Part shown: positions 21,001 to 30,267 of the stretch, in pieces
Layout of the letters: the number at the start of each line of letters is the position of its first letter
Numbering within the stretch: position 1 is the stretch's first letter
Assembly: GCA_910589415.1 (NCBI GenBank)
Contig: OU342630.1
Location: 19,811,867-19,875,866 of the forward strand
Length of the DNA stretch: 64,000 bases
Reading direction: 5' to 3'
Source: Malachius bipustulatus
Taxonomy: Eukaryota > Arthropoda > Insecta > Coleoptera > Melyridae
Program-made: the position numbers and the translations under genes
The notes under the pieces: model-generated
What the model was told of the DNA's origin: nothing
The model's database searches: none
The model's input: the letters and a program-made list of their open reading frames with translations, nothing else

Positions 21001-23449
21001 CTGGGCCGTTATAAATGGGGATGTTAAAAGACACTTCATACAGTGTTATGCAAAAAGAATCATTCGTGTTGCAATTTTGCCCAGGTCATAATAATTTGTT
21101 TTTACTTAACTAGACTGATGCTGACGCGAAACGACCGCACTCACATTATGCCAAGCATCGGCTTCAGGGTAAATCGTTTCACAGAATTACTTCATTCCGG
21201 TGTAGGTAAAACCCAAAGGTTATAATTTGATTAATACCGAATTCCTTTTAACCCCGGACAACACTAAATTGGAGAGTCTTCATATCTTATAGTTAAATTT
21301 TATTGCTGAATACGGACCATTAACAAAATTTCAATTGTTGTTCCTTAATAGTACCTATGTGTTTGTATGCAATTGTTTCTATGACAACACTATTCCTCCG
21401 GTGGCGAAAAAGTGAAAAGTAAACCTCCGGCGGCGGAAAAGTGAAACTTCGCGGCCGACTACTGAGTTGAGGAATGTCTGATTTACTGACGTTTGAAGAA
21501 AAGCATTTTTTCCACGGTCGGGAGTAGAAATCAGTTTCTATGACATCAAAATTAAAACAGAAGTAGTCGATTATTCCCAAGGGAGTATAATGCTCTCAAG
21601 GGAGTTTACATTATGGAGAACGTTTATTTTTATTTCGTAGTTATGACAATAACTCAACGACTACCAAATAAATGCTCAAATCCGAATACAATAATTATGG
21701 TGCTACTTACTTCTTAATGAAAAAATATGTGTTTTCAAGTTAATGAGACAGTGGAGAAAATAGTATATACCATTCGGGATATGTGCTATTTTGTCCTCGT
21801 GCATTGTAGCCCTCGGGCTTCAAATTAATTGCACCTCTGCCAAAATAATGTATTTCTCTCCCTGGTATGATAATAATATACTATTATTATCATGATTAGT
21901 TTTTTGTCGGGCCAGTTGCCAATGAAGACGAAGAGAGGAAGCATCGCTTGCGCACACGTAACTTCTGGTGATGCCTACCGCAGTTGTAGATGTAACGTTC
22001 GGAGCAAATTCCCAAGGATCATGATCAAACAGCTCTGAATCACTAATCTTTCACAATTATTATTATCATAGCCATTTACCTCGTATGTCTGCCTTTGCCC
22101 GAAGTAATGGATAATTATTTGTAACGTGACAAGCGCAAATAAATGTATAAGCTGAACTATCAAAGTTCCATTGAAAACCATGACCGTTGTCTCTAAAGTG
22201 CCAATTAGAATTGGTGAAAATATAAAAATAACGCTCATAATTTCCATTATTAGCTTATTAAAATGATTTGCTAACCTGGAAAACACAATAATCCCATTAA
22301 TAGTATTTCTTTTCTATGTTATTCTTACTACCTCAACCAGTTATTATGGTAGATAACCCATTGCTTCAATTGAATCCTTTGCAGTTCAAAATTTATATCA
22401 TTCATCTTCGGAAAAATGTTCCTTAGGTGACGCAGTCTCGATAAATTATAAGATATTATGATGAGGAGAAAAGGAGCTAGTATCAATGCAAAACTTAGTA
22501 CTAGCAAAGTTGTAAATATTTGCAAAAGTAACATTATCTCTTTGAGAGGACTTTCATTGTAATCAAATGGAAATTTCATGGGATACACCATTCCGGAAAC
22601 GCAGGTGATGTTCAGTTTTCTATAAGCCTCACATGACCTGTTCATAAGTACTCTGCCACTTATACAAATACTAGCAATTATCACAAAGCCAGAATAGAAC
22701 ATAATAAAATATCTATTTGAATTTTTGTTTAGATATAGCATCACCCTTGGTTTTTCATTTTCATTTTGAAATGTGCACATGTCATATATATAATTGTTAA
22801 AATCTTTTAAATGTAAAATTGTAATACAACAACAGACGATAATTATGAAGCCAGATAGATGATATGACCAATCTTCGATAAATTCAGGAATCACATTCCT
22901 AGCTGCAACCAAAATGTCATTATTATTTAATATGCTAGTAAGTGGACCTTTTTAAATCATTTTAAAAAGTGTGTAAACAAATCAAGACGGTTGTAAGGAC
23001 CTATTTGTTTTTTTTTTACATTTTTGGTTCATTCCTATACAAATTCCAGGGTGTTAAAAGAAAGATATTGCTTAGTATGGTATATAAATGGTATGTACCA
23101 ATCATTATAGTACTTTTTGAAATTCGTGAGTTTCAACTTTATTTATCCATTGTGATGCTCCACAAACTCAGCAATGAACTCAAGGGTTCTGAAGATCTTT
23201 CATGTTTATACTTACATACTTACTTTCTAGAAAATAATTGAAAACGTACATCACTTGTATCACACATCCACCTATTATAAATATGCATGGTGCATAGATA
23301 AAGAATCTTAAAATATTCACCAAACTCGATTTTTTTTCACCTTCGTCATTTGGTAAAATCAAAAAACAACGTGTCAAAACGATTATACCACTAAAATATT
23401 TAACAACTTCATTCTCTGGTGTTAAAATTTTTATCGTGTTTTTACACAT
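15039..23449 (-). CDS. Odorant receptor (7tm_6), distal paralogue, five exons, apparently intact
   Basis: Exons at 23224-23449, 22332-22902, 22080-22275, 15159-15314 and 15039-15092 join in phase (226+571+196+156+54 nt) to 400 codons plus stop, the usual length for insect odorant receptors. All introns have GT/AG ends. The product has seven hydrophobic stretches. The last two exons carry the family's carboxy-end signature: GEKL.E.IYNSKWYE, then RSQQ, then VLKVAYTLIAFIL. Such receptors pair with Orco to form an odour-gated cation channel in antennal neurons. The start ATG follows an AT-rich stretch and matches the paralogue. Intron 3 is about 6.8 kb and full of mobile elements, so correct splicing across it is the main uncertainty. 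The ligand cannot be inferred. Confidence 0.82.
15159..15314 (-). CDS. Distal odorant receptor exon 4
   Basis: Acceptor TGGTCTGTTACAG, donor GTACTC. Its 52 codons hold the conserved carboxy-terminal pattern YNSKWYEASPK followed by IILCRSQQ and PLTTLSHATLLK. Phase 0 at both ends fits exons 3 and 5. Confidence 0.82.
15367..15513. mobile_element. MITE in odorant receptor intron 3
   Basis: CATAAGTTAACGGGCAGATT is mirrored by AATCTAATCGTTAACATAATG, with matched text continuing inward (TTTAAAGGTAAT against ATACCTTCTTTAG). A half copy (TTAACGGGCAGATTTCTATG) lies at about 41284. Confidence 0.5.
16064..16110 (+). promoter_or_regulatory. TATA box plus initiator-like element
   Basis: TATAAATA at 16064-16071 is followed 31 bases later by TCAGTT, the canonical arthropod spacing of TATA box and initiator. 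The same pairing is seen in the LTR near 63066, so this may be part of a solo LTR. No LTR boundaries could be drawn and no downstream gene is evident on the plus strand. Confidence 0.35.
17030..18137 (-). pseudogene. Mariner-type (DDE_3) transposase, multiply interrupted
   Basis: From the start MAVQYTNEEMNDMFLVFGY the frame carries the amino helix-turn-helix region and RTIRTPEVEEDILNKIEENP. Next come the catalytic strand motifs LFTDEACF, then FMHDGAPPHFS, then SPAMTPMDYFLWG, and last a tail like ...RINLCIHENGDHFEHL. By counting, about 43 residues separate the second and third Asp, longer than the 34 of classic mariner. In-frame stops occur after VSIN, after VTRK, after HVERV and after PLELQR, so the enzyme is dead. 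Transposases of this kind cut at the inverted ends and insert at TA. Confidence 0.8.
18205..18528 (+). mobile_element. tRNA-derived SINE inserted in the right inverted repeat of the mariner element
   Basis: GTGGTGTAGTGGATAGAGCG (A box, about 18240-18258) and GGTTCAAACTC (B box, 18284-18294) are the two internal RNA polymerase III promoter blocks at tRNA-like spacing. A non-tRNA body follows. The insertion interrupts inverted-repeat text that is continuous in the left arm (AAAATAACTGTCACTGAAAG). Both sides carry TTAAGT, a possible short target duplication. A tRNA gene proper is excluded by the poor fold and the length. Confidence 0.7.
19076..19953. mobile_element. Two-level foldback element (CAGGGTTATTCACGG ends)
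   Basis: The outer arms are about 124 bp each (19076-19199 and 19830-19953), starting CAGGGTTATTCACGGTATAC. Between them, at the TA that would be the centre of a perfect palindrome (CATAATG-TA-CATTATG), sits an inner inverted-repeat element at 19200-19829 with CAGGTGTCCCAAAAGC ends. The inner arms are also long and nearly perfect. The unpaired core (about 19450-19570) has GGCGACGCGTGGAGAAATC and a CACCCTGTA end. No protein. The single strand would form an almost complete hairpin of nearly 880 nt. Confidence 0.78.
20215..20640. repeat. Degenerate word-repeat tract
   Basis: Short words recur at irregular spacing: GACACAAAGTGG, ACCAAATGG, TTGCCCA, TGTGCC. There is little other AT-rich filler. 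It looks like a decayed tandem array, but no clean period could be fixed by eye. Confidence 0.35.
22080..22275 (-). CDS. Distal odorant receptor exon 3
   Basis: Acceptor GTGTTTTCCAG, donor GTAAATGG. Encodes ANHFNKLIMEIMSVIFIFSP and the helix 5-6 region, ending YFGQRQTYE in phase 0. Confidence 0.83.
22332..22902 (-). CDS. Distal odorant receptor exon 2
   Basis: Acceptor TTTTGGTTGCAG, donor GTAGTAAG. Encodes helices 2 to 4 with the loop motifs MNRSCEA, LNITCVSG and MKFPFDY. Its 571 nt equal the paralogous exon; about two thirds of the residues are shared by eye. Confidence 0.85.
23224..23449 (-). CDS. Distal odorant receptor exon 1
   Basis: Encodes the first 75 residues, with KYFSGIIVLTRCFLILPN and the first helix (NILRFFIYAPCIFIIGGCVI). 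Donor GTAAGT follows CTAGAAA; the exon ends one base into a codon. Confidence 0.82.
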
Positions 23450-23987
23450 TACAAAAAAAAGTGTCTAAAGACAGTCAGTGACTGTGCTCTCCACTACTAT
23501 AACGACAATGTGACCTTCAACTAATTGCTTGATAGTCAATTGATTTGTGGTAGTAATTAGTAACTATAATAAAAATATAAGAAAGTTACTAAACCCACTT
23601 TTCTGATAGATCATTTTATTACCTTTATGACCTAGGTAATACAACAAAACATCAAGAATATCACATTTAGAAACTAATTTAAGACAGTAAAAACGGTTTC
23701 CATTTATAAAAAGAAATATATTTGATGTGTCTGCTATTTTATTCACTACCCTGTAACGCATTAGTACGTTTAAAGTTTCAATATAAATATCTTACATTAT
23801 TAAAAAGGTGAAAAGGAAATTATTTTCTCCAGGTAAAAATCGCAACCACCTTTTCACTAAAAATATCGTGTACATTTTCATCGACCTTAGTTAACGCGAA
23901 GAGATCATTTTAAAGCGCAAGTCAAAAAATGAGGTGGAAGAAACGCAGCATGAAAAAAAAAGATTTCCTTTCCCAAAGATCGGGAAA
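23450..23987. other. Upstream region of the distal odorant receptor
   Basis: No element end or gene was recognised between the receptor start and the Cys-rich element. A promoter would be expected here on the minus strand, but no clear TATA/initiator pair was identified. Confidence 0.4.
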
Positions 23988-26268
23988 TAGTCCAGTCAAA
24001 TTAGACGAAAAAGGCATCGAATTATGCATTTCATGCGGAAAAGAAAATATTTTGTGTGGGGGTTGGGTAGTCCATGGAGAGTCTAAATCCAAAAATGCGA
24101 CCTCCTACCCCTTGTGAATTAGCCGCCATATTGGTTTAAGGGGTAGATGGAGTTTTTGCACTTTACGACATTAATTCGCATTTTACCGAAAAAAGTGTCA
24201 TTACTTACTTTATTCAGAAAAACATTCTCCACAAATTTGCATATGTAACATTTTTTCGTATTTGCAATATTTAATGACCTACAGGTGATTCATTAAGAAC
24301 AAGGGGGATGAAAAATTGGTATTTTCGGAATAACTCCTTTTTTTCAATCGCAATCCAAAAATTGTTCCCACAAAACTTGTAGCGCTTAAATTACGAACAT
24401 TTACATAACAATATCTCATTAATCGGTCCAATTATTGTTGCGCAGTAGTGCGTCATAGTCATTAAGGTGTGATCGGTCCAATTAGGTTTCTCAGGTAAGC
24501 GATAACCCAGGCCGACTCGCTCCAAATAGGGCTGCCGTATGTAGATAAGATTTGTCTGTGATGTGGTAAAACCAATAAAAACGTGTCTAGACAAGCCTAG
24601 AAAATATATGCACTTTTAAAAAAACATTAGCCTGTTCGTGAAAATCTGGAAACACATCCCAAAAAAAGTCATTCGATCAGTTGGGAAACTACCAGTGTTC
24701 CAAAATGAGTGAGTGCTTCGTCTGTAAAGAGGCCTTGGACCTCGACGAAAATCGCGTCATTAAAGAAAAAGGGGTACAAACTCTTCGGAAATCCGCGAAT
24801 ACGAGGGAAGACAAAGAAAATGAGGTCATGTTAAACATGTATTTAATATCATGTATTTATAATATCTTTATACGGGGACACAGCTACAAGTGACGGTTTG
24901 AATGGATGCAGATATAAACGTTTCGCTAAATCATCAGCAAAAAGTAAATGCAACCTAGCAGCTTTACCACCAACTGCCGAAGCAGCAAAATACCACCTCA
25001 TCGGACCTACTACCAAATACAAAAATGGCTCAACAATGAAAAAAATCCTGAGCACTGGGGATGGAAAAAAGATTCGAGGTGTTGGATGCCATTGACTACC
25101 ACTGGGGATCCTGCACCACAATCGTTGATGAAGTTGATATCCTGTAAATGTACGAAAAATTGTGGAGCAGCTTGTGGCTGCCGAAAAGCGGGTCTTCACT
25201 ATACGGCGATCTGCCAGAACTGTTCCGGGGAAATATGCGACAACGTACCAGAAAAACTCTCAGCGATGGATGAGTTTGAAAATGATGACAACGACGAAGA
25301 ACCCGATTCTTGGCAAAAAACCGCAGTACATTCTCTGGATCACATCGACATAAGAATCAATTCACCTGGTTCTTCACGGAAAAAAAGAAAAAATGAGAAC
25401 GATAGCTTCCCAATAAACACCGGACTATATAATATGTGAAACCCAAAGGAAATAAATAAACATTTTTTTGAATACGATTTACCATTGAATTTTTTTCTAA
25501 TGCGATAATGTTCCTCGGCTTCGCCTCGAAATATTAATTCACATTCGTCTAAAGAAAATTTCGTCCTGTGGTAGGTACATAAAATACTATTATTATGAAT
25601 AATTTAACACAACTTGTACGACAGTCGCTTATACTTTCGAGAGTCTAGAATTGATTCTACAAATGGATCAAAGTACTTTTCATGCATCTCGCATAATAAC
25701 GATATATTAATTTTTCTGAATTTTGACAAATTCAAAACCTAAGATTCATGATATTTTGACTACATCAATTGGATTACACGAGTGAAAGGTTAAGTTCGCA
25801 GACTTCGGCGCACCACTGCGCAACAATAATTGGTCCGATTAATGAGATATCGTTATGTAAATGTTCGTAATTGTAAACGCTACAAGTTTTGTGGGAACAA
25901 TTTTTGGATTGCGATTGAAAAAAAAGGAGTTATTCTGAAAATACCAATTTTTCATCCCCCTTGTTCTTAATGAATCACCTGTAGGTCATTAAATATTGCA
26001 AATACGAAAAAATGTCACATATGCAAATTTGTGGAGAATGTTTTTCTGAATAAAGTAAGTAATGACACTTTTTTCGGTAAAATGCGAATTAACGTCGTAA
26101 AGTGCAAAAACTCCATCCACCCCTTAAACCAATATGGTGGCTAATTCACAAGGGGTAGAAGGTCGCATTTTTGGATTTAGACTTTCCATGGACTACCCAA
26201 CCCCCACACAAAATATTTTCTTTTCCGCATGAAATGCACATTTAAATCCTACTTTGACTGGACTAAAA
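23988..26268. mobile_element. Long-inverted-repeat DNA element carrying a Cys-rich protein gene (copy 1)
   Basis: Arms of about 460 bp (23988-24453 and 25807-26268) are near-identical inverted copies. The ends read GTCCAGTCAAA inside TA on both sides, which fits TA target duplication. The single unique core of about 1.35 kb holds a broken plus-strand protein gene. The arm starts resemble those of the element at 27188 (GGCCAGTAGAA), so the two are probably one superfamily. No DDE or other transposase motif is visible. Confidence 0.75.
24705..25439 (+). pseudogene. Internally deleted Cys-rich (CxC-like) protein gene in the long-inverted-repeat element
   Basis: The first 40 codons read MSECFVCKEALDLDENRVIK, then KGVQTLRKSANTRED, the opening pattern of a large uncharacterised invertebrate protein family as I recall it. 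The text then jumps, after in-frame stops, to its usual ending: RYKRFAKSSAKSK, LPPTAEAAKYH, a one-base frame change, RTYYQIQKWL, WGW, DPAPQSL, then CKCTKNCGAACGCRKAGL and CQNCSGEICDNV. The Cys block (CxC...CxxxCxCR...CxxCxGxxCxN) should bind zinc. An acidic Ser/Asp tail with a KKRK signal follows, ending at 25439. The large middle part is missing. Function of the full protein is unknown to me; its place inside inverted repeats suggests a transposition role. Confidence 0.62.
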
Positions 26269-27187
26269 GGAATTCGCGAAGGATGACATAGGTTCCCGCT
26301 GGTTCGCTGGAGGGTTAAAACGCGAGGCGAAAAAGCCGGATTCCGCGTGACGAAGAGGCACAGGCGACGAGTGTGGATGATGGTGTCGCGGTTTTTCCCT
26401 CTTAAAAATGGAGAACACTCACCTGTTAGCTACGTCTGTGTTTTTATGTTGATATTTCTAAGGAAGTTGCGAAGCACCAGTGCCTTCATCGCTAATCAAT
26501 CTTCATGTTTTGTCGTTTTCATATTCTTAATAGACTGTTGAACTCAATTTTAATAACTTGTGAAGTCCGACGATGTCTCCAAAAGTAACTCTAGAGCTTT
26601 TCTTCTGACTTCTCAACAAATTACCTTGCACGTTCACCTTGAATAGGTGAACCTCGCAAAGTTCACCTATTCCATCATCTTAACTTTGAAAAGATATATC
26701 TTATGCATTATGTCAGCCAAACTGTAAGTCTAATTTATATTTTTTCAAGAAAATTTCTTTGCTTATCAAAGAACTTTTGCAAAAATGTGAAATAAGCACC
26801 TTAAACATTCCTTAATGAGAACAGTCTACTTCCAGTATCTAACCTTGAAAAATCATGCACATATTGTTTTTAATGAATAAATAAATGGAAGAACTGAATT
26901 GATGAAATGACCATAATTTATTACATATCATTTCATGTCTAAATTAATTATCTAGAATCTCTTTGTATATTTTGTACAGGAGCATGTGGATCGATCTGAC
27001 TAGAGCCTCTGTTCTTGTCAATTTTAATACTATACTTATTCAGGTTCAATCTTTTCAAACTACCAAGTCACCATCTCACTTTCACGCTTCCACCGAAAGG
27101 ACATTCACGTACAGGGCCATAAAATTCCTTAATCACTTCAGGATAGACCCTACAACCTTTGGGTTCACAATTATGGCTATTGTGATC
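26269..27187. other. Spacer between the two Cys-rich elements
   Basis: A GC-richer stretch (26280-26410) and a 78-codon plus-strand frame (26963-27199, with nearby CAG/GT splice-like signals) were examined. Neither has recognisable motifs. No gene is called. Confidence 0.35.
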
Positions 27188-29392
27188 CTAGGCCAGTAGA
27201 ATGGTATTTTGAGTTTGCGTTATCATGCACAAATTTTGTACTATACGAAATTCGATAGAGGATCATTAGGAAATGTTAAATCCAAATTTGCAGCACCGTG
27301 CGATTTTTTTTTACCGAGTTATGCAGAAAAGCGTTTTTTATTTTATTTTCACGAATATCTCGGCTTCTATCTATCGCACATAAGTAAACGACATATCATT
27401 CTCTTCGTTATGGAATTATCTACATTTTTTTGTACAAATATATTTTTGTTACACTGATAATAAAAATAATATTGAGGTTTAAAGTTAAAAATTTGTCTTT
27501 TGAATAAGGTTTTTTGCAAATTACTTATTTTTTCTGCATTTTACCGCTAGAAAGCCCAAGTAGTTTTTTGGAGAACAGTCAATTACCTGTGCACTGGTAG
27601 GTCAATCTTGAAAATACAATAATCCAGTCTCCGGCAATCTACGCGCAAACATGTGCATGTCGGTGATGTACAATTTTGAATTGACGAATACATTCGTCAA
27701 CGACTCGAAAACTCGCATGAAAAATTGAGCATTTGTTTTAATTTACATTCAATGTGCAACATTTCTACGTTTATTGTTCATAAATATTGAATATTTTAAA
27801 TTGCAAAACACACAAGTTAATAATCTTTATTTTGAATACTTTCTTTATTGCATGCTTAGGTAGTTGCTAAATTTGAAGTAAAAAACAATGAGTGTATTTT
27901 TTTTTTAAGAAAAATCAAGTAATAATCAGTTAAACAAAGTACAAAGTGCTTTTACAAGAGTCAAGATTATAATTTTATTTTTTTCTAGCACGTTTCGATG
28001 GGCCAGGTTCTTCCTCATTTTTTTTGTTTACTATTCCACAATACATTTTGTCTGAATTCTTAGCTCGGCTATAATAGCGAGGCAGGGGAACCGTGGTTAG
28101 CAAATACATGTCTTCATCATCGCTGCTGTCATCAGTGATTTCCGCGACGTTTAAACAACTTTGACCTGAGCAGTTCTTGCAAACTGCAGAGCATTTTAGT
28201 CCTGCTTTTCTGCAGCCACAAGCTGCCCCGCAATCTTTTGTGCATGCACATGAAATAACCTTGAGATGCGAAGATGGAATTGGATCTTTAGTGGTCATTA
28301 CGGGTTCTAATCCACATTTATGTCTCTTCCAGCCCCAGGTTTCCGCTTCCAAGATATTGTCAAGCCATGCTTGGATTTGGTAACAAGTTCGAAATGAATG
28401 CTGCTGAGCAGCTCACTCTGATGGTGGTAAAGAAGTAAGATCCGATTTTGTCTTTTGTCCCATGCGGGAGAAAAAGTTGAAACGAAATTCGTCGTAGGAT
28501 TTTTCGTTGTTTCGGCCATAGAGAGCGATAAAGACTTATTTTCCTGTTGACGCAATCAGTTCGTGGTTCGGCTTTTTTGATTTAAAATATTACAACATTT
28601 GTTGCAGATGATTTTTTCTGGTTTAAGAGTAGAACTCAGTTTTTTCTGACCCTTTTCCAAGTTTTTCAGACTTTGTGACAAACATTGGTGACGTGTTTTC
28701 CGAGTTAATATAAATTGACCGTTTAATTAGTCACGGTCACTAGAAGTTTTCACGCAACTAAGAACGCATGTGATAGCACCGGGAAAACATACACTGACAG
28801 ATCCCAATATCTCACACAAAACTCACTTTCATGAATAAAATAGATACACACTACAATTCCACTCACAAAAGATAAAAAAATCAACGAAAAAAAACCGGAT
28901 AAGATACCAATTTTCGACATGCACAATTTCTCAGGTGGATTACCAGAAACTCGTTTATCGGATTTTCATGATTGACCAATCAGCGTAACGGTAATTGACT
29001 GTTCTTCAAAAAACTGCTAAGGCTTTCCAGCGTTAAAATGCAAAAAAAATAAGTAATTTGCAAAAACCTTATTCGAAAGACAATTTTCTATCTTTAAACC
29101 TCAATATTGTTTTTATTATCAGTGTAACAAAAATAATATTTGTATAAAAAATGTAGGTAATTCTATAACGAAGAGAATGGTATGTCATTTGCTTATGTGC
29201 GATAGATAAGAACCGAGATATTTGTAAAAATAAAAATAAAAAGTTTTTTGGCATAACTTGGTAAAAAAAAATCACACGGTGCTGCAAATTTGGATTTAAC
29301 ATCTCTTAAGGGTCCTCTATCGAATTTTGTATAGTATAGAATTTGTGCATGGTAACGCAAACTGAGGACATTTTTGAGGACGATTCTACTGG
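27188..29392. mobile_element. Long-inverted-repeat DNA element carrying a Cys-rich protein gene (copy 2)
   Basis: Arms of about 425 bp (27190-27613 and 28967-29390) mirror each other, for example GTTTGCGTTA.CATGCACAAA and CACCGTGTGATTTTTTTT.ACC. The ends GGCCAGTAGAAT lie inside TA on both sides. The unique core encodes, on the minus strand, the same Cys-rich tail as copy 1, but the arms are of different sequence, so the two copies are separate subfamilies rather than a duplication. Confidence 0.75.
27975..28494 (-). pseudogene. Cys-rich (CxC-like) protein, carboxy-terminal part, copy 2
   Basis: Reading on the minus strand: SYDEFRFNFFSRMGQKTK, LPPSE, one in-frame TGA, then AAQQHSFRTCYQIQAWLDN, WGWKRHKCGLEPVMTTKDP, CACTKDCGAACGCRKAGL, CSAVCKNCSGQSCLNV. 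An acidic stretch DDSSDDED and a basic end PSKRARKK follow. The last part (27975-28352) is open with its own ATG. Nine or more Cys in the CxC...CxCRK...CxxCSGxxC pattern predict zinc binding, similar in spacing to tesmin/TSO1 CxC domains. A further upstream minus-strand segment with ICNKCC at about 28600 may belong to it in another frame. No catalytic domain is seen. Confidence 0.6.
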
Positions 29393-29496
29393 CCTATCCT
29401 GTACCTGAAATTGCTAAGTTGCAAAAAAAAAAAATTTTTAGAAAATCCATCGTTTGGCCTACAGAGACCGCGTCGAAGGAGCTGCGACACCTATGC
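29393..29496. repeat. Isolated half terminus related to the 13727 foldback arm
   Basis: CCATCGTTTGGCCTACAGAG is the inverted copy of text at about 13765-13785. The mate arm is absent here, so it is a truncated relic squeezed between two other elements. Confidence 0.45.
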
Positions 29497-30267
29497 CAGG
29501 GTGTTTTGTAATTGAATGTCAATATTTAAGGGGGTGAATTTTAGGTCCATTTTAAGAAGAAAACTTCATAAGAACGTATGTCCTAAAAGTCTTAACTTTT
29601 GAGATACAGGGTGGTAAAGTTTTTAAAAATAAATAATTTTTTCATAATATCTTTAATACCGCTCTGGATATTTTAATGAAATTTGATAGACAGGTATTAC
29701 TCATCAAGAGGCATTTTTTCATGTACCACATTTCGTTTTATCTCCACTAGTCACATCTTGCAGAATTTTACCTGCATATTTTTAGGTTTTTTTATTGTCA
29801 TTTTAACGATAATCTTATGACCATGTAGAGAAACAGATTTTTTTTTACGCGAAAACCGTGCATCGGTCTGAAAAAAAAACGAGTAATCAAATTTGCTTTG
29901 AAATGAATGGGGATTCCAAAAATGATTTCTATTTGAACAGAAATCAGTGGCGTACCATCAATGTCTTCTTAAATATGCCGGTAAAATTCTGCACGATCGT
30001 GCACCATCGTCACTAATGGAAATAAAATAAAACGTGGTACATGAAAAAATGCCCCTTGATGCGTAATACCTGTATACGAAATTTCATTAAAATATCCAGA
30101 GCGGTATTACAGATATTACGAAAAAATTATTTATTTTAATAAAACTTTACCACCCTGTATCTCAAAAGTTAAGACACTTAGGACATACGTTCTTATGAAG
30201 TTTTCTTCTTAAAATGGGCCCAAAAATCACCCCCTCAAATATTGACATTCAATTGCATAACACCCTG
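29497..30267. mobile_element. Two-level foldback, family with CAGGGTGTTTTGTAATTG ends (copy A)
   Basis: Outer arms of about 108 bp (29497-29606 and 30158-30267) enclose an inner inverted-repeat element, 29607-30157, that begins CAGGGTGGTAAAGTTTTT. The inner element sits at the central TA of what would be TTTTGAGA-TA-TCTCAAAA. Inner arms include CCGCTCTGGATATTTTAATG and GTGGTACATGAAAAAATG with their complements. No protein coding. A second copy is at 39753. Confidence 0.78.

Larger units (their letters stand above)
15315..22079 (-). other. Intron 3 of the distal odorant receptor
   Basis: This 6.8-kb intron contains, in order, a MITE (15367), a promoter-like stretch (16064), a mariner-type element with a SINE inside it (16391-19051), a foldback (19076-19953) and a degenerate word-repeat tract (20215-20640). 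The remainder (20641-22079) is AT-rich; a short imperfect direct duplication of CCTCCGG.GGCG.AAAAGTGAAA lies near 21396-21445. Confidence 0.65.

Noticed and set aside
21320..21580. 86-codon minus-strand frame
   Set aside because: Tested as a terminal exon of the odorant receptor and rejected, because exons 4 and 5 with the right motifs and phases lie at 15039-15314.
26963..27199. 78-codon plus-strand frame with hydrophobic end and splice-like signals
   Set aside because: Considered as a chemoreceptor exon, but no gustatory or odorant receptor signature could be found and its end runs into a transposon arm.
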